From contig NZ_JAFMZZ010000001.1 of the NCBI RefSeq assembly GCF_017356245.1, positions 2,777,943 to 2,841,942 of the forward strand: a stretch of 64,000 nt of DNA. The letters are read 5' to 3'. The DNA is from Bordetella petrii. Lineage in GTDB: Bacteria; Pseudomonadota; Gammaproteobacteria; Burkholderiales; Burkholderiaceae_B. Below are positions 59,371 through 64,000 of this stretch, piece after piece; position 1 is the stretch's first letter; every line of letters begins with the position of its first letter. The position numbers and the translations under genes are program-made. Under the pieces are notes generated by a model that had not been told where the DNA came from, made no database searches, and was given only the letters and a program-made list of their open reading frames with translations.

Positions 59371-60927
59371 ATGAAGCCCATTCCTGCTTCCTCGCCACGC
59401 GCCCGCGGCCCCCTCGCCGCCTGGGCCGTGCTGCTGGCGCTGTCCGGCTGCGCCGTGGGGCCCGATTTCGAACCGCCCGCCGCGCCCGCGGCCGACCGCT
59501 ACACCGCAGCCCCCACGCCCGCCGCCACCACGGGCAGCGCCCGGGCGCCGGCGCAGCGCCTGCATGCCGGCATGGATATCCCGGCGCAATGGTGGACGCT
59601 GTTCCGCTCTCCCGAACTCGACCAGCTGGTGCGCGAAGCGCTGGCGCACAGCCCCACGCTGGCACAGGCCCGCGCGCGCCTGCGCCAGGCGCAGGAAGAA
59701 TTCAGCGCCGAATCCGGCGTGCGCACCCTGCCCTCGGTGGATGCCAACCTGTCCGGCGCGCGCCAGAAGGTCGACCCCTCGGCCTACGGCGTGCCCGTCG
59801 TGCAGCAGCCGGCGCCCTTCACGCTGTACAACGCGTCGATCGACGTGTCGTACACGCTGGACCTGTTCGGCGGCGAACGGCGCGCGCTGGAAGGCCTGCG
59901 CGCGCAAGTCGATTACCAGCGGCACGAACTGCAGGCGGCCCGCATGACGCTGGCCGCCAACGTGGTCACGGCGGCCATCCGGCAGGCCGGGCTGCGGGCC
60001 CGCCTGGAAGCGACACAGGCACAGCTTGACGCGCAGGCCCGCCAATTGGCCATCATGCGCCAGCGCCGGCAGGCCGGCGGCGTGGCGGACCTGGATGTGC
60101 GCAGGCAGGAATCGCTGCTGGCGCAGACGCGCGCCGCGCTGCCGGCGCTCGAACAGGACATCGAACGCACCCGGCATCAATTGGCGGCGTACCTGGGCCG
60201 CCTGCCGGCCCAGGCCGACTGGCCGGAGCTGCCGCTGCGGGCGCTGCAGTTGCCGCTGGACGTGCCGCTGGGCGTGCCTTCGCAACTGACCCGCCAGCGC
60301 CCCGATATCCTGGCCGCCGAAGCCCTGTGGCATCGCGCCGCGGCCGACGTCGGCGTGGCCACCGCCAACCTCTACCCGCGCTTCACGCTGACCGGCAGTT
60401 TCGGCTCGCAGCGCACCCGGGCCGGCGACGTCGCCGACGGCGTCAATGTCTGGAGCCTGGCGCTGGGCCTGACCCAGCCGCTGTTCCATGGCGGCGAACT
60501 GCGGGCGCGCCGGCGCGCCGCCGAAGCCGCCTACCAGGGCGCCGCGGCGGCCTATCGCGACACGGTGCTGCAGGGCTTCCGGCAAGTGGCCGACGCGCTG
60601 CGCGCCGTGCAGGCCGATGCCGACACCCTGCGGGCGCGCGCCGAAGCCGAGCAGCAGGCCGAGGCCGCGTATCGCATCACAGTCCGGCAATACCAGGCCG
60701 GCGGGGTCAGCCAGCTGGCCCTGCTCGACGCGCAGCGCGAACAGCTGCGCACCCGCGCCGAGCGCATCCAGGCCCAGGCCGACCGCCATGCCGACACGGC
60801 CGCGCTGCTGCAGGCGCTGGGCGGCGGCTGGTGGAACGAGCCGGAAGGCGTATCATCCCTGCATCCGCCGCCATCCCCGCCCGCTTGTCATGGATGTCTT
60901 CCTGCAACTGCAAGCCCTGCTGACTGA
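59371..60927 (+). CDS. NodT-family outer-membrane efflux lipoprotein
   Basis: This is a 518-residue TolC-like channel protein. The signal peptide ends in the lipobox L-S-G-C (cysteine 27), followed by A-V-G-P-D-F as in NodT proteins. Two OEP repeats of long helices follow (W-W-T-L-F-R-S-P-E-L-D start, then R-Q-R-P-D-I-L-A-A-E-A at the second). It completes a tripartite exporter with the HlyD lipoprotein and ABC proteins. The last 30 residues are Pro/Ser/His-rich, and its 3' end overlaps the next gene by 38 bases in another frame. Confidence 0.88.
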   Translation: MKPIPASSPRARGPLAAWAVLLALSGCAVGPDFEPPAAPAADRYTAAPTPAATTGSARAPAQRLHAGMDIPAQWWTLFRSPELDQLVREALAHSPTLAQARARLRQAQEEFSAESGVRTLPSVDANLSGARQKVDPSAYGVPVVQQPAPFTLYNASIDVSYTLDLFGGERRALEGLRAQVDYQRHELQAARMTLAANVVTAAIRQAGLRARLEATQAQLDAQARQLAIMRQRRQAGGVADLDVRRQESLLAQTRAALPALEQDIERTRHQLAAYLGRLPAQADWPELPLRALQLPLDVPLGVPSQLTRQRPDILAAEALWHRAAADVGVATANLYPRFTLTGSFGSQRTRAGDVADGVNVWSLALGLTQPLFHGGELRARRRAAEAAYQGAAAAYRDTVLQGFRQVADALRAVQADADTLRARAEAEQQAEAAYRITVRQYQAGGVSQLALLDAQREQLRTRAERIQAQADRHADTAALLQALGGGWWNEPEGVSSLHPPPSPPACHGCLPATASPAD

Positions 60928-61372
60928 CCATCAGGTTCCCTACCGCCTGCTGCGGCACGAGCCCGCCGGCAAATCCGAAGAAGTGGCCGCCATCCGCGGC
61001 ACCGCCGTCAGCCAGGGCGCGAAGGCGCTGGTGTGCCGCGTGAAAATCACCTCGAACCAGCGCATGCATGTGCTGGCCGTGTTTCCGGCCGACAAGCAGG
61101 CCGACCTGGCCGCCATCGCGCTGGCCGCCGGCGGCAAGAAGGCTTCGCTGGCCTCGCACGACCAGGCGCGCGAACTGACCGGCTGCGAGATCGGCGCGAT
61201 TCCGCCGTTCACCTTCAACCCCGACCTGGCGCTGCTGGTCGACCCCACCCTGCGCGACCGGCACGACGAAATCGTCTTCAACGCCGGCCGGCTCGACGCC
61301 TCGATCGTGATGCGCACCGACGATTACTTCCGCCTGGCCCGGCCCCGGCAGGCCTCTTTCGTGCACGCCTGA
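60890..61372 (+). CDS. YbaK/EbsC-family aminoacyl-tRNA deacylase
   Basis: This is a 160-residue protein of the YbaK/ProXp superfamily, which hydrolyses mischarged tRNAs. The core has H-E-P-A-G-K-S-E-E-V-A-A-I-R-G, A-L-V-C-R-V-K, and the C-terminal I-G-A-I-P-P-F. The target aminoacyl-tRNA cannot be decided from the sequence. The ATG at 60890 lies 38 bases inside the NodT gene; no other start fits the conserved N-terminus. This suggests coupling or a recent extension of the upstream gene. Confidence 0.82.
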   Translation: MDVFLQLQALLTDHQVPYRLLRHEPAGKSEEVAAIRGTAVSQGAKALVCRVKITSNQRMHVLAVFPADKQADLAAIALAAGGKKASLASHDQARELTGCEIGAIPPFTFNPDLALLVDPTLRDRHDEIVFNAGRLDASIVMRTDDYFRLARPRQASFVHA

Positions 61373-61384
61373 GCGGAACGCGCC

Positions 61385-62155
61385 ATGTGTCTTGCCGTGC
61401 TTGCCCTGCATAGTGTTGCCGGTGTCCCGGTGCTGATGGCCGCCAACCGCGACGAGTTCCACGCCCGCCCCACCCAGGCGGCCGCGGCCTGGCCGGGCCG
61501 GCCCGCCATTTATGCCGGCCGCGACTTGCGCGCCGGCGGCACCTGGATGGGCGTGGACGAGCGCGGCCGCTTCGCGGTCGTTACCAATTTCCGCGACCCT
61601 TTGCATATTCTGGCCGACGCGCCCTCGCGCGGCGCGCTGACCGAAGACTACCTGCGCGGCACGCTGTCGCCGGCCGACTATGCCGCGGCCGTGCACCAGC
61701 GCGGCGCGCGCTACAACGGCTTCAACCTGATCGTGGGCGACGCCGCCACGGCCTGGTATGTCAGCAACCGCGACGGCGCGCCGCGCGCCTTGCCGCCGGG
61801 CATTTATGCGGTGTCCAACCATCTGCTCGACACGCCCTGGCCCAAGCTGGCGCGCACCAAGGCGGCCTTCGAGCAAGTACTGCGCCAGGCGCCGCAGCCC
61901 GACCTGCCGGCGCTGTACGCCACGCTGTTCGACCGCACGCCCGCCGACGACGCCAGCCTGCCCGACACCGGCATCGGGCTGGCGCGCGAACGGCTGCTCA
62001 GCAGCCCGTTCATCATCAGCCCCGACTACGGCACGCGCGGATCCACCGTGCTGGCCCTGCACGCCGACGGGCGCGGCGAATTGCACGAACGCCGCTACGG
62101 GCCCGACGGCGCGCCCGCCGGCGATAGCGACCTGGCCTTTCAATGGCACGGCTGA
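61385..62155 (+). CDS. NRDE-family (TANGO2-like) protein
   Basis: This is a 256-residue protein starting M-C-L-A-V-L-A-L with the hallmark A-A-N-R-D-E-F-H-A-R-P-T near residue 20. G-G-T-W-M-G-V and Y-N-G-F-N-L-I-V-G follow. An N-terminal-cysteine-hydrolase-like fold has been proposed for the family, with Cys2 exposed after Met removal. TANGO2 proteins have been linked to haem trafficking, but the bacterial role is unsettled. It starts 13 bases after the YbaK gene. Confidence 0.88.
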   Translation: MCLAVLALHSVAGVPVLMAANRDEFHARPTQAAAAWPGRPAIYAGRDLRAGGTWMGVDERGRFAVVTNFRDPLHILADAPSRGALTEDYLRGTLSPADYAAAVHQRGARYNGFNLIVGDAATAWYVSNRDGAPRALPPGIYAVSNHLLDTPWPKLARTKAAFEQVLRQAPQPDLPALYATLFDRTPADDASLPDTGIGLARERLLSSPFIISPDYGTRGSTVLALHADGRGELHERRYGPDGAPAGDSDLAFQWHG

Positions 62156-62171
62156 ATGAAGCCCCACACCA

Positions 62172-62258
62172 GGCGTCAGGCTCCGCTGGAGCCTGACACC
62201 GCATGGCTGAAATAGCCGTGGCACACAACGGTGTCAGGCACCTGCGGAGCCTGACACC
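62172..62258 (+). repeat. Family A intergenic repeat, copy A4
   Basis: This is 87 bp with both hairpins complete. The first pairs GGCGTCAGGCTCC (62172-62184) with GGAGCCTGACACC (62188-62200), with a single mismatch. The second pairs GGTGTCAGGC with GCCTGACACC (62230-62258), with an A-A mismatch and CC/GG inner pair. It starts 17 bases after the NRDE gene stop. Confidence 0.85.
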
Positions 62259-62437
62259 TGCACCTTGGACAAGCCTGCCCGCGGCGCGCGCGCCCTGATA
62301 CCTGCCGACACACCCGCTTCCATCCTGAGCGGGACGAACTTCGCCGGCGCAATATGATCTAAGTACTTCTGTCCCGCGCATCCGGGACACCGCCGCGCCC
62401 GGCCGCGGCCAAGCGCCGGGCTTGCAGGAGTACGCCC

Positions 62438-62875
62438 ATGAACAAGCGCCACGAACGTTCCCGCATGGCCGCCATGCTGGCGGCCGGCAGCCTGGTCCTG
62501 GCCACCGGCGCGGTTGCCGCGCAAACACCCGCCGCACTGCCGGCCGTGCAGCAGCAGGGCCAGGTGCAATACCTGACAGGCGGCTTCGGCCACGACGAGT
62601 CCGAAGCCATGAAAGCCGCCAGCAGCAGCTACCCCCTGGCCCTGACCTTCGCCTCGAAACAGGGCGGCGCCTACCTGGCCGACGTGCAGGTCACCATCAC
62701 CGACGCGCAAGGCAAGACCGTGCTCGACACGACCTCCGACGGCCCGTACCTGCTGGTGAAACTGCCGGCCGGCCGCTACAAGGTCTCGGCCCGCTTCAAC
62801 GGCAACGAGCAGACCCGCCACGTATCGATATCCGCGCACGGCACGGTGCGCCAGACCTTCACCTGGAACGCCTGA
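62438..62875 (+). CDS. Small exported protein with a carboxypeptidase-regulatory-like beta domain
   Basis: This is a 145-residue protein. The ATG at 62438 has AGGAG 7 bases upstream and gives a signal peptide ending V-A-A-Q near residue 29. The mature part is a single beta-sandwich-like domain: P-L-A-L-T-F-A-S, V-Q-V-T-I-T-D-A-Q-G-K-T-V-L-D-T-T-S-D-G-P and L-P-A-G-R-Y-K-V-S-A-R-F-N-G. That pattern is typical of carboxypeptidase regulatory-like or transthyretin-like folds. Function is unknown. It appears monocistronic. Confidence 0.7.
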   Translation: MNKRHERSRMAAMLAAGSLVLATGAVAAQTPAALPAVQQQGQVQYLTGGFGHDESEAMKAASSSYPLALTFASKQGGAYLADVQVTITDAQGKTVLDTTSDGPYLLVKLPAGRYKVSARFNGNEQTRHVSISAHGTVRQTFTWNA

Positions 62876-62886
62876 CGGTTCGCGGC

Positions 62887-63261
62887 TCAGGCCGCCGCGA
62901 ACAGAATGGCGATGTTCAGCGCCAGCGCGGCGGCCCATACCAGCGAGCGCAGCGTGCCCAGCCCGGCGATGTACAGGCCGGCATAGGCCAGGCGCAACGC
63001 CAGCCACGCGCCGGCCAGCCACGCCAGGTGCGCCGCGGCGGCGCCGTTGTGCAGCGCCAGCAGCACCGCGGCATAGAAAAACGGCAGGGCCTCGAAAGCG
63101 TTGGCCTGCGCCGCGTCGGCGCGCGCCCGCCATCCGTGCTGGCCGGCCAGCCAGGCGCGCGGCGCGTTGTTGTCGAATGCGCGGCCGCCCGCCTTGGCAA
63201 CCAGCGCGGTCAGGGGCGGCAGCAACGCCGCCGCCAGCATCAGGCAAGTCAGTGTGGTCAT
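62887..63261 (-). CDS. MAPEG-family membrane protein
   Basis: This is a 124-residue protein with four hydrophobic segments. The MAPEG pattern is present as A-F-D-N-N-A-P-R, A-R-A-D-A-A-Q-A-N-A-F-E-A-L-P-F-F, and R-L-A-Y-A-G-L-Y near the end. Eukaryotic members handle glutathione conjugates; bacterial ones are uncharacterised. It is convergent with the small exported protein (11 bases apart) and divergent from the CPBP-like gene. Confidence 0.8.
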   Translation of the reverse strand: MTTLTCLMLAAALLPPLTALVAKAGGRAFDNNAPRAWLAGQHGWRARADAAQANAFEALPFFYAAVLLALHNGAAAAHLAWLAGAWLALRLAYAGLYIAGLGTLRSLVWAAALALNIAILFAAA

Positions 63262-63367
63262 GAATCGCCTCGGTTCCAGAACGCGACATCACTGACTGTA
63301 AACCGGCCCGTCGCGGCGCGGGCGTTTTGGCGTTACGCTGGCGCTCCGCCGTCGTATTGCCGCCACC

Positions 63368-64000
63368 ATGCCGCTAGCCGCCCTGTTTCCCTGGATCGCC
63401 CTGTGTGTTGCCGCCGCCCTGTTATGGCCGCCCGCCACCCGCCCCTATGCCCTGATACCGCTGGGCGTGGGCTATGCCTGGGCGCTGGGCCAGGGCGCGC
63501 TGGAGCCGGTGGCGCTGCTGTGGCTGGCGCTGCTGGCGGCCGCGGGCTGGGCGGTGCGCGCGCCCGGGCCGCCGTGGCGCATTGCCGCGGGGCACCTGCT
63601 GTTCGTGATGCTGGCCGTGGGGCTGGGCCTGCACCTGCTGCCGGGTTTCCATAACGCACAGGCCATCGCGGCGGCCCGCTACACTGCCGATGCCGCGCCG
63701 TTCAGCATGTACCTGAACCTGGACAAGCCGCTGGTGGCGTTCTGGGTGGTGCTGGCGCTGGCGCCGCCCATGGCCGGCGCGGGTGCGGCCGCCACGCTGC
63801 GCGCCACAGTGGCTGCCTGCGCGGCCGCCGCCGTGGCTTGCCTGGGAATCGCCCTGGCCGCCGGACTGGTGGGCTGGGCGCCCAAGTGGCCGGCCCAGGG
63901 CTGGCTGTGGCTGGCCAATAACGCCTTGCTGGTCACGCTGGCCGAAGAAGCGCTGTTCCGCGGCTACATACAGCAGCAATTGACAGCCCGCTGGGGCCGC
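63368..64000 (+). CDS. CPBP-family intramembrane metalloprotease, 5' part
   Basis: The frame starting at ATG 63368 stays open to the window edge (211 codons). It encodes a protein with many hydrophobic segments. The family motif E-E-A-L-F-R-G-Y begins at residue 193 (glutamates 193 and 194, arginine 198), followed by I-Q-Q-Q-L. CPBP (Abi) proteins are membrane metalloproteases, some involved in prenyl-protein processing or bacteriocin immunity. The remaining histidine motifs would lie beyond the window. No clear ribosome binding site is visible, so the start is less certain than the family. Confidence 0.75.
   Translation, partial: MPLAALFPWIALCVAAALLWPPATRPYALIPLGVGYAWALGQGALEPVALLWLALLAAAGWAVRAPGPPWRIAAGHLLFVMLAVGLGLHLLPGFHNAQAIAAARYTADAAPFSMYLNLDKPLVAFWVVLALAPPMAGAGAAATLRATVAACAAAAVACLGIALAAGLVGWAPKWPAQGWLWLANNALLVTLAEEALFRGYIQQQLTARWGR

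Overview
The window is a stretch of GC-rich chromosome with bacterial gene organisation throughout. Gene content points to a betaproteobacterium of the Alcaligenaceae (Bordetella/Achromobacter type). The pointers are a Bug-type tricarboxylate-transporter receptor, a PhaAB-type Mrp antiporter, surE-pcm-nlpD, a DadA/Lrp pair, a six-gene ABC glycerol uptake operon, and many solute-receptor systems for organic acids. This assignment is inference; there is no rRNA or tRNA here to settle it. I see no prophage, insertion sequence, CRISPR array or integration site.

Layout. 2-5044 (+): the end of an enoyl-CoA hydratase gene, then a NitT/TauT-type ABC transporter (receptor, permease, ATPase) followed by a PuuE-like deacetylase and an alpha/beta hydrolase. 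5037-10852 (-): rlmD, a TorF-like porin, an Spy-like periplasmic protein, a DEDDy exonuclease, nlpD and pcm, continuing into surE (to 11595). 11777-17151: housekeeping genes plsY, tsaD, an AzgA-type purine permease, a luciferase-like monooxygenase, a thioredoxin and yigZ. 17218-20730 (-): a second NitT/TauT-type ABC operon with an additional family-3 receptor, behind an AT-rich control region. 20863-22467 (-): the ABC-F ATPase ybiT. 22869-27487 (+): a TRAP transporter whose large subunit carries a repeat-bearing acidic/proline insert, plus an enoyl-CoA hydratase. 27503-30377 (-): ldcA with a His/Cys-rich N-terminus, tadA, a HAD hydrolase and a small exported protein. 30463-36466 (-): a compact Mrp cation/proton antiporter operon in which consecutive genes overlap. 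36724-37701 (+): a Bug receptor. 38075-41814 (-): an SbcD/YhaN-like nuclease-ATPase pair. 41919-43833: dadA and a divergent Lrp regulator. 43879-46404 (+): a DUF502 membrane protein, a membrane-anchored Mrr-fold protein with degenerate catalytic residues, and a protein resembling Bacillus spore transglutaminase Tgl.

46607-55179 is a complete glycerol module. The ABC importer glpSTPQUV runs leftward. The DeoR-type regulator glpR and aerobic glycerol-3-phosphate dehydrogenase glpD run rightward. The shared intergenic region holds repeated GlpR-like sites. Imported glycerol needs a kinase to become the GlpD substrate, and none is encoded here. 55547-60927 (+) is an export system: TetR regulator, HlyD-type lipoprotein, ABC ATPase, ABC-2 permease and NodT-type outer-membrane lipoprotein. 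The right end has a YbaK deacylase, an NRDE/TANGO2 protein, a small exported protein, a MAPEG protein and the start of a CPBP-family membrane protease.

The most unusual non-coding content is two families of structured intergenic repeats at gene 3' ends. Family A (about 90 bp, two hairpins) occurs at 7575, 37724, 46433, 46507 and 62172, with a half copy at 55212. Family B (about 210-225 bp) has 32-nt inverted arms around a 67-nt core. It occurs at 37845 and 55252, each time beside a family A element. Between the two B copies, three arm base pairs change on both sides so that pairing is kept.
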